A stretch of DNA of 64,000 nt from the NCBI RefSeq assembly GCF_013032855.1, contig NZ_WQDA01000005.1, positions 186,001 through 250,000 of the forward strand, in the 5' to 3' direction. Within the stretch, counting starts at the first letter, position 1; each line of letters begins with the position of its first letter. The notes beneath the pieces were generated by a model, which saw only the letters and a program-made list of their open reading frames with translations, was not told the DNA's origin and made no database searches. Source of the DNA: Ruegeria arenilitoris. Its GTDB lineage: Bacteria; Pseudomonadota; Alphaproteobacteria; Rhodobacterales; Rhodobacteraceae. The position numbers and the translations under genes are program-made. Positions 17,861 to 25,634 of the stretch are shown piece by piece.

Positions 17861-18181
17861 GTACAGCAGACCATACAGCGTGCCGGCCCCGGCAAAGATG
17901 GCGGCCAGCACGTTCTTGGTGATCAACCCGACGCTCAGGGCAACCACGGCCGAGGCCATGCGCGGCAGGTCCGGCTGGCCCTCGGTGGCCGTGGGCCACA
18001 TGACCAGAGGGGCAATCAGGGCCGGCAGGATGGCCACCGCCGTATAGCGTAGATGCCGCAGCAACCATAGCGGCAACGGACGGTCTCCGACAAAGCCGAT
18101 GAACACGAAGCGCAGGGCATAGCTGCCGATCGCCAGCCCGACGATGATCGTCCAGACCGTTGTCTGATCGGGGGTGGTCAT
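17849..18181 (-). CDS. AzlD-domain branched-chain amino acid exporter subunit
   Basis: A 110-residue protein with four hydrophobic segments, including TIIVGLAIGSYALRFVF and AILPALIAPLVMW. AzlD-type proteins pair with AzlC in a branched-chain amino-acid exporter (compare E. coli YgaH with YgaZ). Its ATG overlaps the AzlC stop in ATGA at 18178-18181, confirming both the start and the coupling. Confidence 0.9.
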   Translation of the reverse strand: MTTPDQTTVWTIIVGLAIGSYALRFVFIGFVGDRPLPLWLLRHLRYTAVAILPALIAPLVMWPTATEGQPDLPRMASAVVALSVGLITKNVLAAIFAGAGTLYGLLYLVG

Positions 18182-18894
18182 AACGCTACCTTTCTGCGTT
18201 CCAGCATCACTTCGGCCTGCGCACCGGCCATCATGCCCGCGCAGCCCGCGATCAGCAGGCCAAGATTGTAGGGGATTGCCACGCATAGCAGCGACACGAC
18301 GATGGCGACCAGAGCCGCGACCACATGGGCCGGAGTGCGCATCATCGGGCCGATCATGGCCAGAAAGGTGATCGGCAGCGCGAAATCCAGTGCCCAGCTA
18401 TCCGGGATCTGCGTTCCCAGGTAGGCGCCAATAAAGGTTGCCAGTACCCACATGGGCACCAGCGGCGAAACCGACCCCATGAAATAGGTCATGCGCTGCG
18501 GAACCGACATGTCCGGTTCCTTTTCGAACTGGACGATCGAGCAGGCATAGGATTGGTCGACCGTAAGATAGGCGGCAAAGGCCCGTTGCCACAGGGGCGC
18601 CGCGCCCAGATAAGGCGTCAAAGACGCTGAATACATGGCCATCCGCAGGTTCACGGCCAGTGCCGAAACCAGAATGATGGCCGTGGGTGTGCCGTCCTGC
18701 AGCAGCTGCAGCGATGCAAACTGCGCGGCGCCGGCAAATACGGCTGCGGTGAACACCATGGTCTGCAGAATGCTCAGGCCCGCCTCGGTCGCGAAGACGC
18801 CGAACAGGGTGCCGAAGGGCACCGCCACGAAGATGAACGGGGTCCCGTCGCGAAAACCCTGCCAATAGTATGACTTGGATGTGGAGGTTGCCAT
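18178..18894 (-). CDS. AzlC-family ABC-independent branched-chain amino acid permease
   Basis: A 238-residue inner-membrane protein of the AzlC/YgaZ family that exports branched-chain amino acids with its AzlD partner. It begins with GFRDGTPFIFVAVPFGTLFG and contains GAAQFASLQLL and ALAVNLRMAMYSASLTPYL, all typical of the family. Its start codon at 18894 overlaps the divergent fdhD start codon by two bases, so its leader must lie within fdhD. Confidence 0.92.
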   Translation of the reverse strand: MATSTSKSYYWQGFRDGTPFIFVAVPFGTLFGVFATEAGLSILQTMVFTAAVFAGAAQFASLQLLQDGTPTAIILVSALAVNLRMAMYSASLTPYLGAAPLWQRAFAAYLTVDQSYACSIVQFEKEPDMSVPQRMTYFMGSVSPLVPMWVLATFIGAYLGTQIPDSWALDFALPITFLAMIGPMMRTPAHVVAALVAIVVSLLCVAIPYNLGLLIAGCAGMMAGAQAEVMLERRKVAL

Positions 18895-19837
18895 GGCTAG
18901 ATCCTATGGTGGTCTGCGCAGCAGTAGCGGGTCAGCGAGAGGGTTGCAATTGGCCACCGAAACCGATCTGTCGGAATACATCATCGCCCCCGATCCCGGC
19001 GCGGCGCGGTTGACCCGTGTGGTCGAGGGGGTGGACCAGAACGGCGAGGTCAGCCGCATCTCGGTGGTCGAGGAGCGCCCGCTGACGATCTTCCTCAATT
19101 CGCAAGAGATCGTGACGGCCATGACTATCGGCGATTACCCGGAATATCTGGCGCTGGGCTTTTTGCGCAACCAGGGCATGTTGCGCCCCGATGACGAGAT
19201 CACGCGGGTCGATTACGATGACGATCTGGAAACCGTCGTGGTGCGCACGACCCGCGAAACCTCGTACGAGGACAAGCTGAAGAAAAAGACCCGCACCAGC
19301 GGCTGCGCGGTGGGCACGGTGTTCGGCGACATGATGGAGGGGCTGGAGGGCGTGCGCCTGCCGCAGGTTCAGGTGCGCACCTCGTGGCTGTATGATCTGG
19401 CGGCCAAGATCAACCGCACGCCGTCGCTGTACCTGCAGGCCGGGGCGATCCATGGCACGGTTCTGTGCCGCGAGAGTCGCCCGCTGGTCTATATGGAGGA
19501 CGTGGGCCGCCACAACGCGGTGGACAAGATCGCCGGCTGGATGTTGTCCGAAGGCGAGACGGCCGGCGACAAGATCCTGTACACCACCGGGCGGCTGACC
19601 TCGGAAATGGTGATCAAGACGGCGATGATGGGCATCCCGGTGCTGGCTTCGCGGTCCGGCTTTACCGCGTGGGGCGTCGAAATCGCGCGCGAGGTCGGCC
19701 TGACCCTGATCGGCCGGATGCGCGGCAAACGTTTCGTCTGCCTGTCGGGCGAAGACCGGCTGCTGCGCGACGCGGACCCGGCCACCGTCCCGGTCGAGGA
19801 CAGGAAGCATCGAAGGAAAAGCGCCGATGGAAGTTGA
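18893..19837 (+). CDS. fdhD: Formate dehydrogenase accessory sulfurtransferase FdhD
   Basis: A 314-residue protein. FdhD moves sulfur from a cysteine desulfurase onto the molybdenum cofactor of formate dehydrogenase. Visible motifs are EERPLTIFLN, LALGFLRNQGM, RTSGCAVGTVFG (redox Cys region, though only one Cys appears where E. coli has CxxC), EDVGRHNAVDKIAG and FTTGRLTSEMV-like TTGRLTSEM. The ATG at 18893 has GGAGG at 18883-18887. It heads fdhD-mobA-mobB-moeA-GNAT, each overlapping or nearly so. Overlap with the divergent azlC start is noted under findings. Confidence 0.93.
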   Translation: MARSYGGLRSSSGSARGLQLATETDLSEYIIAPDPGAARLTRVVEGVDQNGEVSRISVVEERPLTIFLNSQEIVTAMTIGDYPEYLALGFLRNQGMLRPDDEITRVDYDDDLETVVVRTTRETSYEDKLKKKTRTSGCAVGTVFGDMMEGLEGVRLPQVQVRTSWLYDLAAKINRTPSLYLQAGAIHGTVLCRESRPLVYMEDVGRHNAVDKIAGWMLSEGETAGDKILYTTGRLTSEMVIKTAMMGIPVLASRSGFTAWGVEIAREVGLTLIGRMRGKRFVCLSGEDRLLRDADPATVPVEDRKHRRKSADGS

Positions 19838-20483
19838 AGCATCACGCCCCCTCGGCGTCATACTGGCCGGAGGTCTGGCCACGCGGATGGGCGGCGGAGA
19901 CAAAGGGTTTCTGCAACTGGGGGGGCAAAGCCTGTTGGCGCATGTGATCGACCGGTTGGCGCCGCAGGTGGCCGGGCTGGCGCTGAACGCCAATGGCGAC
20001 CCTGCGCGCTTTGCCGATCTTGGCCTGCCGGTCCTGCCGGACAGCATCGCGGGTTACGCCGGGCCGTTAGCGGGCGTTCTGGCCGGGTTGGATTGGGCGG
20101 CGGGGCAGGGCGCTGATTGCATCGTCACCGCTGCCGCCGACACGCCGTTCTTTCCGCGCGATCTGGTCGAGCGGCTGACGCGGGCGGCGCAGGGGCAGGC
20201 TCATCCGCTGGCTCTGGCCACCACGCCGCGCACCGGTGACGAGGCGCTGAAATCGGGCGGTGGCCGCCGGGTGAACCGGCACCCGACCTTCGGCCTGTGG
20301 CCCGTCGCTCTGCGCGACGATCTGCGCGCGGCCCTGACGGACGGGTTGCGCAAGGTGGTCCTGTGGACCGACCGCCATGACGGGCGCGAGGCGCTGTTTC
20401 CGGCCGACCCGTTCGATCCGTTCTTCAACGTCAACACGCCCGAAGATCTGATCCGGGCGCAGCACCTGTTGGAGCGGGCATGA
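19827..20483 (+). CDS. mobA: Molybdenum cofactor guanylyltransferase
   Basis: The 218-residue product attaches GMP to molybdopterin to make the guanine dinucleotide cofactor used by formate dehydrogenase-type enzymes. The nucleotide-binding loop LAGGLATRMGGGDK lies at residues 13-26, with GPLAGVLAGLDWA and AADTPFFP further on and FFNVNTPEDL near the C-terminus. It overlaps fdhD by 11 bases and mobB by 4 bases (ATGA). Confidence 0.94.
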   Translation: MEVEASRPLGVILAGGLATRMGGGDKGFLQLGGQSLLAHVIDRLAPQVAGLALNANGDPARFADLGLPVLPDSIAGYAGPLAGVLAGLDWAAGQGADCIVTAAADTPFFPRDLVERLTRAAQGQAHPLALATTPRTGDEALKSGGGRRVNRHPTFGLWPVALRDDLRAALTDGLRKVVLWTDRHDGREALFPADPFDPFFNVNTPEDLIRAQHLLERA

Positions 20484-20989
20484 GGGTCTACGGCGTCACC
20501 GGCTGGAAGAATGCGGGAAAGACCGGACTGGTCGAGCGGCTGGTGGCCGAGATCACCGGGCGCGGGTTCAGCGTCTCGACCGTCAAACACGCTCACCACG
20601 CGGTTGACGTGGACCAGCCGAGCACCGACAGCCACCGCCACCGAACCGCCGGGGCGTCCGAGGTTCTGCTGGCATCCAGCCGCCGCATCGCCGTGATGCA
20701 AGAGCTGCGCGGCGCGCCCGAGCCGCTGTTGGACGACCTTCTGGCGCGTCTGTCCCCGGTCGATCTGGTGCTGGTCGAGGGATACAAGCGCGCGCCGCAC
20801 CCCAAGGTCGAGGCCTTTCGCGCCCAGCCCAGAAACCCGCTGATCGCCGCCGACGATCCGACGATCCGCGCGGTGGCCAGCGACACGCCGCTGGATCTGG
20901 ACCGTCCGGTTTTTGACTTGAACGACACGCCTGCAATTGCCGATTTCATCCTGGCCGAGGTCGGCTTGGGGCCGCGGCCCAGCCCCTGA
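20480..20989 (+). CDS. mobB: Molybdopterin-guanine dinucleotide biosynthesis adaptor protein MobB
   Basis: A 169-residue P-loop GTP-binding protein that assists MobA. The Walker A motif is GWKNAGKT at residues 8-15, followed by STVKHAHH, DSHRHRTAGA and LVLVEGYKRAPHPKVE. It sits between mobA and moeA, as in many bacteria. Confidence 0.94.
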   Translation: MRVYGVTGWKNAGKTGLVERLVAEITGRGFSVSTVKHAHHAVDVDQPSTDSHRHRTAGASEVLLASSRRIAVMQELRGAPEPLLDDLLARLSPVDLVLVEGYKRAPHPKVEAFRAQPRNPLIAADDPTIRAVASDTPLDLDRPVFDLNDTPAIADFILAEVGLGPRPSP

Positions 20990-20991
20990 CC

Positions 20992-22269
20992 ATGCCCGAG
21001 GACCGGACCATGCCAAAGATTGCGCCTCCACCGCTGAAAAACGACTGTTTCGCCCTGCCGCCGGGGGTCGAATGGACCCCGGTCGATGACGCGCTGGCCC
21101 TGCTGCGCGACCGGTTGCACCCGGTTGCCGGCGTCGAGACCCTGCCCGTTGGTCAAGCCTGCGGGCGCGTTCTGGCGCAGGACGTGATCGCGCAACGGTC
21201 GAATCCGCCGCTGCCCAACACGGCGGTGGACGGGTACGGCTTTGCCGGTGGCCGGCCCGAGGGCCCGCATGTCCTGCCGCTGGCCGAGGGGCGCGCGGCG
21301 GCGGGCGTGCCGTTTGCGGGGGCCGTGCCGGAGGGGCAGGCGCTGCGCGTTCTGACCGGCGCGCCGCTGCCCGAGGGGGTGGATACCGTCATTCTGGAAG
21401 AGGACGTGACCGTGCAGGACGGCCACATCGCCTTCAACGGTCCTTTGAAGGCTGGCGCCAACACGCGCAAGGCGGGCGAAGACGTGCAGGCCGGGGCCTT
21501 GGCTCTGTCTGGCGGGCGACGCCTGACGCCTGCCGATCTGGCGCTGCTGTCGGCGGTGGGCGTGGCCGAGGTCCCGGTCCGCACGCCCTTGCGCGTGGGG
21601 GTTCTGTCTACCGGCGATGAATTGCGTGATCCGGGTCAGGCCGCGGGGCCGGGCCAGATCTATGATGCGAACCGCCCGATGCTGTTGGCGATGCTGCAAC
21701 GGATGGGTTTTGTGCCGGTCGATCTGGGCCGCGTGGGCGACGACCGGGCCGCGCTGCGGGACCGGTTGGACCAAGCTGCGCAACAGACCGACGCGATCCT
21801 GACCAGCGGCGGCGCTTCGGCGGGGGACGAGGATCATGTCTCGGCCCTGCTGCGCGCGGCGGGGGCCTTGCAAGAATGGCGCATCGCGCTGAAGCCGGGC
21901 CGCCCGCTGGCGCTGGGCCTGTGGCAGGGCACGCCGGTGTTCGGCCTGCCGGGCAACCCGGTTGCGGCGATGGTCTGCACCCTGATCTTTGCCCGGCCCG
22001 CGCTGGGCCTGATGGCGGGCGAGGGCTGGCGGCAGCCGCAGGGCTTTGACCTGCCCGCCGCGTTCGCCAAGCGCAAGAAACCGGGCCGCCGCGAATACCT
22101 GCGCGCCCGGGTCCGCGACGGCCGGGTCGAGGTGTTCCACTCGGAAGGCTCGGGTCGCATCAGCGGGCTCAGCTGGGCCGAAGGGTTGGTCCAACTGCCG
22201 GACGGCCCGCTGGACATCCAGCCCGGAGACCCTGTGCGTTTCATACCCTATGGCAGTTTCGGCCTGTGA
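20992..22269 (+). CDS. moeA: Molybdopterin molybdotransferase
   Basis: The 425-residue product inserts molybdate into adenylylated molybdopterin. The MoeA domains are present: PLPNTAVDGYGF, TGAPLPEGVDTVI, GVLSTGDEL, the GGASAGDEDHV loop and FGLPGNPVAAMV. The start may be 20992 or the second Met at 21010, since the first few residues are not conserved. It starts two bases after mobB. Its TGA overlaps the GTG start of the acetyltransferase gene. Confidence 0.94.
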   Translation: MPEDRTMPKIAPPPLKNDCFALPPGVEWTPVDDALALLRDRLHPVAGVETLPVGQACGRVLAQDVIAQRSNPPLPNTAVDGYGFAGGRPEGPHVLPLAEGRAAAGVPFAGAVPEGQALRVLTGAPLPEGVDTVILEEDVTVQDGHIAFNGPLKAGANTRKAGEDVQAGALALSGGRRLTPADLALLSAVGVAEVPVRTPLRVGVLSTGDELRDPGQAAGPGQIYDANRPMLLAMLQRMGFVPVDLGRVGDDRAALRDRLDQAAQQTDAILTSGGASAGDEDHVSALLRAAGALQEWRIALKPGRPLALGLWQGTPVFGLPGNPVAAMVCTLIFARPALGLMAGEGWRQPQGFDLPAAFAKRKKPGRREYLRARVRDGRVEVFHSEGSGRISGLSWAEGLVQLPDGPLDIQPGDPVRFIPYGSFGL

Positions 22270-22862
22270 CGGTTTCGGTCTCGCGCGGGTTTTCCCCCGA
22301 TGAGCGCGCACGGGCGGCCGCGCTGTTCTGGCAGGCATTCTCGGGCAAACTGTCGCGCGTCATGGGGCCGGATGCGCGCGGCCTGACGTTTTTCGAACGG
22401 GCGCTGAACCCCGATTTCGCTCTGGTGGCGCGGGACGCGGATGGGCGGATGCTGGGGCTGGCGGGGTATAAGACCCGCGACGGTGGGCTGACGCAGGGCG
22501 GGCTGGCGGATCTGGCCCGGGTCTATGGCTGGCTCGGCGCCCTGTGGCGGGGCGTGATCCTGAGCGTTCTGGAGCGCGACCTGAAGCCGGGCGTGTTCCA
22601 GATGGACGGCATATGCGTGGCGACCGAGGCGCGCGGGCAGGGTGTCGGCACCCTGCTGCTGCGGGCGATCAAGGACGAGGCGCAGCGGCTGGGCATGCAC
22701 GAGGTGCAACTGGACGTGATCGACACCAACCCGCGCGCGCGGATCCTGTACGAGCGCGAAGGGTTTCAGGCGATCGGGCAGGACTATACCGGCCCGTTCA
22801 AGCTTCTTTTCGGATTCAGTTCGGCCACGAAAATGCGGTGGGTCGTGCCCAACGGTGGCTAG
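22266..22862 (+). CDS. GNAT-family N-acetyltransferase
   Basis: A 198-residue protein with the acetyl-CoA-binding motif ICVATEARGQGVGTLLLRAI near residues 117-136, followed by VQLDVIDTNPRARILYEREGF. The substrate is not predictable. It starts with GTG overlapping the moeA stop (GTGA at 22266-22269), so it belongs to the Moco operon transcript although a Moco role is not implied. Its TAG overlaps the TAG of the convergent membrane-protein gene in a shared CTAG. Confidence 0.9.
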   Translation: MTVSVSRGFSPDERARAAALFWQAFSGKLSRVMGPDARGLTFFERALNPDFALVARDADGRMLGLAGYKTRDGGLTQGGLADLARVYGWLGALWRGVILSVLERDLKPGVFQMDGICVATEARGQGVGTLLLRAIKDEAQRLGMHEVQLDVIDTNPRARILYEREGFQAIGQDYTGPFKLLFGFSSATKMRWVVPNGG

Positions 22863-23851
22863 TCGAACGTTCCGGCCACTCGGCCCAGCAGCATGAAGGC
22901 GCGCGCCGTGCGCGTGTCGCCCAAAGCGGTCAGGTCGGCGTCGCTGGCCTGAGGTTCGAACTCGGCGATCATGGTGTCGAAGCGGCGCAGGAAATGGTGC
23001 ACCGCATCGCGAAAGATCGGGTCCTGTTTCAACCGCGCCGAGGTCAGCGCCAGGCACGACCGGTCGCGGATACCGCCCAACGCGGCGACCGCACGCCCGC
23101 GTTCGCCCTTGGCGAACTGGCGCCAGACCTCGGGGCGGGCCATGTCCGGACGCAGGTCGTCCATGTAGATGCCTTCCTGGCTGAGCAGAGTCAGCACGTC
23201 CTCGGCGGCCTGCACCAGTTGCGCGGTCTTGCGGTCCTTCATCGCGCGGCGCAGGGCGTTGAAGCCTTCGGTATCCTCGGCGGTTTCGGGAAAGTTCAGC
23301 GCGCGGATGAAAATGTCGGTGGGCAGAGGAGTCGTTATCTCTTCGGCCGGGGTGCCCAGTTCCAACGAGGTCTGGCCCGAGGGTGCCGCAGGTCTTGCCA
23401 GCGGCGCAAGATCCCGCCGCTTGCTGGAGAACGTGGCCAGCGTGCTTTGGGTGTGCCGGGCGGCCGCGGCGATTTCATCCAGTTTCCGGGCCACCGCGGG
23501 TTCGTAGGTGCTGGCCGAGCGCTGTTGCTGCGATACATAGGCCTGCCGGATCGCGTCGATCGCGGTCTGCAGCCGGGCGCTTTCTTCGCGCATGATGCGG
23601 CTGGCGCGCATGGCCAGCGCCGCGACCCAGATCATCGCCACCGGCATGAACACCGCCAGCAGCATCACGATGAAACTGCCGGCCTGCGTCTGCTCGGGCA
23701 GCACAAGAAAGGCTACGGCCACCACCAGCCAGATCAGGCTGAGGGCCGCGGCCGCAATCTCGATCCCGCTGACGCTGGGTCGGCCCGGACGGTCATAGAT
23801 GCCCAGCCAGGTGGGGCGTTTGCTGTCCGGATCAGGGTCTTGGCCCGACAT
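22859..23851 (-). CDS. Conserved hypothetical two-span membrane protein
   Basis: A 330-residue protein of unknown function. Two hydrophobic segments lie near residues 29-51 and 59-80, followed by a charged coiled-coil-like stretch (REESARLQTAIDAIRQAY) and a soluble C-terminal region of about 220 residues. The latter contains HHFLRRFDTMIAEFE and FMLLGRVAGTFD at the end. I recall similar uncharacterised proteins in Rhodobacterales but no named domain. It lies 12 bases downstream of greA on the same strand, so it is likely in the greA transcript. Confidence 0.8.
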   Translation of the reverse strand: MSGQDPDPDSKRPTWLGIYDRPGRPSVSGIEIAAAALSLIWLVVAVAFLVLPEQTQAGSFIVMLLAVFMPVAMIWVAALAMRASRIMREESARLQTAIDAIRQAYVSQQQRSASTYEPAVARKLDEIAAAARHTQSTLATFSSKRRDLAPLARPAAPSGQTSLELGTPAEEITTPLPTDIFIRALNFPETAEDTEGFNALRRAMKDRKTAQLVQAAEDVLTLLSQEGIYMDDLRPDMARPEVWRQFAKGERGRAVAALGGIRDRSCLALTSARLKQDPIFRDAVHHFLRRFDTMIAEFEPQASDADLTALGDTRTARAFMLLGRVAGTFD

Positions 23852-23863
23852 GACGCGCTCCGA

Positions 23864-24334
23864 TCAGGCGTAGTGGATGCTCAGCACTTCGTACGAGCGC
23901 ACGCCGCCGGGGGTGCGCACCTCGACACTGTCGCCTTCTTCCTTGCCGATCAGGGCGCGGGCGATGGGCGATTTGATGTTCAGCAGGCCCTTTTCGATAT
24001 TGGCCTCATGCTCGCCCACGATCTGCCAGGTCTTTTCCTCGTCGGTGTCCTCGTCCACCAGGGTGACCTTGGCGCCGAACTTGATCGCACCCGACAGTTT
24101 GGTCGGGTCGATCACCTCGGCCAGCGACAGAACGCCTTCCAGTTCCTTGATGCGGCCTTCGATGAAGCCCTGCTTTTCGCGGGCCGAGTGGTATTCGGCG
24201 TTTTCCTTCAGGTCGCCCAGTTCGCGCGCTGAGGCGATGGCCTCGATGATGGCGGGGCGTTCAACGGACTTGAGTTGCTTGAGCTCTGCCTCGAGCGCGG
24301 CAAAGCCCGCGGGCGTCATGGGGATCTTTTCCAT
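23864..24334 (-). CDS. greA: Transcription elongation factor GreA
   Basis: A 156-residue factor that rescues backtracked RNA polymerase by stimulating transcript cleavage. The N-terminal coiled coil carries [19 protein letters not shown] near 38-56 with the tip acidic residues. The C-terminal FKBP-like domain contains [14 protein letters not shown] and the final [12 protein letters not shown]. The start [10 protein letters not shown] at 24334 has AAGAAG just upstream. The length is normal for GreA. Confidence 0.95.
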   Translation of the reverse strand: MEKIPMTPAGFAALEAELKQLKSVERPAIIEAIASARELGDLKENAEYHSAREKQGFIEGRIKELEGVLSLAEVIDPTKLSGAIKFGAKVTLVDEDTDEEKTWQIVGEHEANIEKGLLNIKSPIARALIGKEEGDSVEVRTPGGVRSYEVLSIHYA

Positions 24335-24443
24335 ATCTTCTTTTTTCCACGCACAAATTGAGTCGCCCCGCCGCATGAGACCAGCGTCGGGGCGAAAGAT
24401 GGGTTGGCAATTACCTGACCCAAATATGGCGTGAAATGCAAGA

Positions 24444-24460
24444 GGCCAAGGGGTTTGGCC
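24444..24460. terminator. Short hairpin between greA and the VOC-gene cluster
   Basis: GGCCAA and TTGGCC form a 6-bp stem around a 5-base loop. A U-run is absent, so termination is only possible. It could end the VOC transcript before greA. Confidence 0.3.
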
Positions 24461-24475
24461 CCTGCAATCCGCAAC

Positions 24476-24580
24476 TTAACGCCGTCGGGGCGGTGGGGGT
24501 TTCCGATTGTGACGATGCCCCAGCAGATCACCGCGTTTCCAGCGATGCGCCTCGGCGCCGAACCAGAGCATTTCAATCAT
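24476..24580 (-). CDS. Possible 34-residue micro-protein coupled to the VOC gene
   Basis: A 34-codon frame begins with ATGATTGAAATG at 24580, overlapping the last codons of the VOC gene by eight bases and ending in TAA at 24476. The peptide is Trp/His/Arg-rich (MIEMLWFGAEAHRWKRGDLL, then a basic Pro-rich end). I do not recognise it. Overlap with the upstream stop and absence of another gene in this gap support it weakly; it may be chance. Confidence 0.3.
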   Translation of the reverse strand: MIEMLWFGAEAHRWKRGDLLGHRHNRKPPPPRRR

Positions 24581-24953
24581 ATTGAACGACCTCGAACTCG
24601 ATACCGTTGTCATCGTCGAAATAGAACCGGCGGCCGGGTTCATAGTCGGCGTGGTTGTGCGGCTTGAACCCGGCGGCGCGGACCTTGGCCTCGGTCGCGT
24701 CGATGTCCTCGACCAGCACGCCCACATGGTTCAGCCCGCCGACGATGTCATAGCTGCTTTCGCCCGACGGTTTCGGGTCGGCCGGGGCGTAAAGCGCCAG
24801 ATAAGTATGCGCGCTGCCCACATGCACGGTATAGCCGCCCGCGATGGCGGGGCCTTCCCAGCGTGTCTTCCATCCGAATACGTCCTGCATCCAAGCGGCG
24901 GTCGCCTGCGGGTTGCGGACGGTGAAGTTCGTGTGTTCCAGCGTCGCCATCAT
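24573..24953 (-). CDS. VOC-family (glyoxalase/bleomycin-resistance fold) protein
   Basis: A 126-residue protein of the vicinal-oxygen-chelate fold with two beta-alpha-beta-beta-beta units: LEHTNFTVRNPQATAAWMQDVFGW and the second LNHVGVLVEDIDATEAKVRAAGF, ending FYFDDDNGIEFEVVQYD. Such proteins include glyoxalases, dioxygenases and antibiotic-binding proteins; the substrate is unknown. It is divergent from soxR, and its promoter contains a soxbox-like palindrome, so it is likely induced by redox-cycling compounds. Two start codons (24953 and 24950) are possible. Confidence 0.88.
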   Translation of the reverse strand: MMATLEHTNFTVRNPQATAAWMQDVFGWKTRWEGPAIAGGYTVHVGSAHTYLALYAPADPKPSGESSYDIVGGLNHVGVLVEDIDATEAKVRAAGFKPHNHADYEPGRRFYFDDDNGIEFEVVQYD

Positions 24954-24994
24954 GGGGTCTCCTTTTCATGTTCAGGCTTGTTTCGACTCACCGT

Positions 24995-25020
24995 AATTCC
25001 TAAACCTAACTTTAGCTCAA
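24995..25020 (-). promoter_or_regulatory. Soxbox-like operator within the VOC-gene promoter
   Basis: The palindrome CTAAACCTAACTTTAG (25000-25015) matches 12 of 16 positions of the soxbox core CTCAAGTTAACTTGAG. On the minus strand it lies between TTGAGC (-35, 25015-25020) and TACGGT (-10, 24990-24995) with a 19-base spacer, the unusual spacing of MerR-family promoters. It is probably the site where SoxR activates the VOC gene. Confidence 0.6.
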
Positions 25021-25042
25021 GAAATTTTTTTGGGAGGAGATC

Positions 25043-25498
25043 ATGCCCGCATCCGAAGGCCTTTCCATCGGCGCATTGGCACGCCGCACGGGGTTGGCGG
25101 TGTCGGCCATCCGCTATTACGAGGCGCAGGGGCTGATTTCCCCCTGGCGCAATCCGGGCGGTCAGCGGCGGTATCAGCGCGCCGACATCCGTCGGCTGAG
25201 TTTCGTGATGATCGCCCAGCAGTTCGGCCTGACCCTGCCCGAAATCCGCGAGGTTCTGGCCGGGCTGCCCGACAACCGCACGCCCACGCCGGCGGATTGG
25301 AAAAAGATCAGCGTCGGCCTGCGCGCGCATCTGGACCAGCGAATCGATACTCTGCTGCGTCTGCGCGACAATCTGGACGGCTGCATCGGGTGCGGTTGCC
25401 TGAGCCTGCCGAAATGCGCGCTCTACAACCCCGACGATCGGGCCAAGGCCCATGGTAGCGGTCCCAGGTACCTGATGGGTGACGCGCCCGAGGGCTGA
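25043..25498 (+). CDS. soxR: Redox-sensitive MerR-family activator SoxR
   Basis: A 151-residue regulator. The N-terminal MerR helix-turn-helix spans residues 7-50 (SIGALARRTGLAVSAIRYYE, then GQRRYQRADIRRL). A dimerisation helix follows, then the [2Fe-2S] cysteines CIGCGCLSLPKC (Cys114, 117, 119, 125), the hallmark spacing C-x2-C-x-C-x5-C of SoxR. SoxR is activated by redox-active compounds. The RBS GGGAGGAG lies just before the ATG. No soxS is nearby; the divergent VOC gene is the likely direct target, as in non-enteric bacteria. Confidence 0.95.
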   Translation: MPASEGLSIGALARRTGLAVSAIRYYEAQGLISPWRNPGGQRRYQRADIRRLSFVMIAQQFGLTLPEIREVLAGLPDNRTPTPADWKKISVGLRAHLDQRIDTLLRLRDNLDGCIGCGCLSLPKCALYNPDDRAKAHGSGPRYLMGDAPEG

Positions 25499-25534
25499 TC
25501 TGCCGCATTGCAGCAATGTTACGCCGTGTTTTGA

Positions 25535-25564
25535 TTGACCAAGGTCTTTTCCAGCAGGTAATCA
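25535..25564 (+). promoter_or_regulatory. Possible promoter of the ETF-QO gene
   Basis: TTGACC (25535-25540) and TAATCA (25559-25564) have an 18-base spacer. The -35 is good and the -10 weak. It lies in the soxR to ETF-QO gap, 71 bases ahead of the start. Confidence 0.35.
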
Positions 25565-25634
25565 GCCGGGAAACAAAATTTCGCCGAGCCCGCGCCCCAG
25601 GCGCCAATTCGGAGAGTTAGCGGAGGAGCCCACG

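Noticed and set aside
18875..18892. TTG start for fdhD, adding six codons
   Set aside because: The ATG at 18893 has an ideal GGAGG site; the upstream codons overlap it and show no family similarity.
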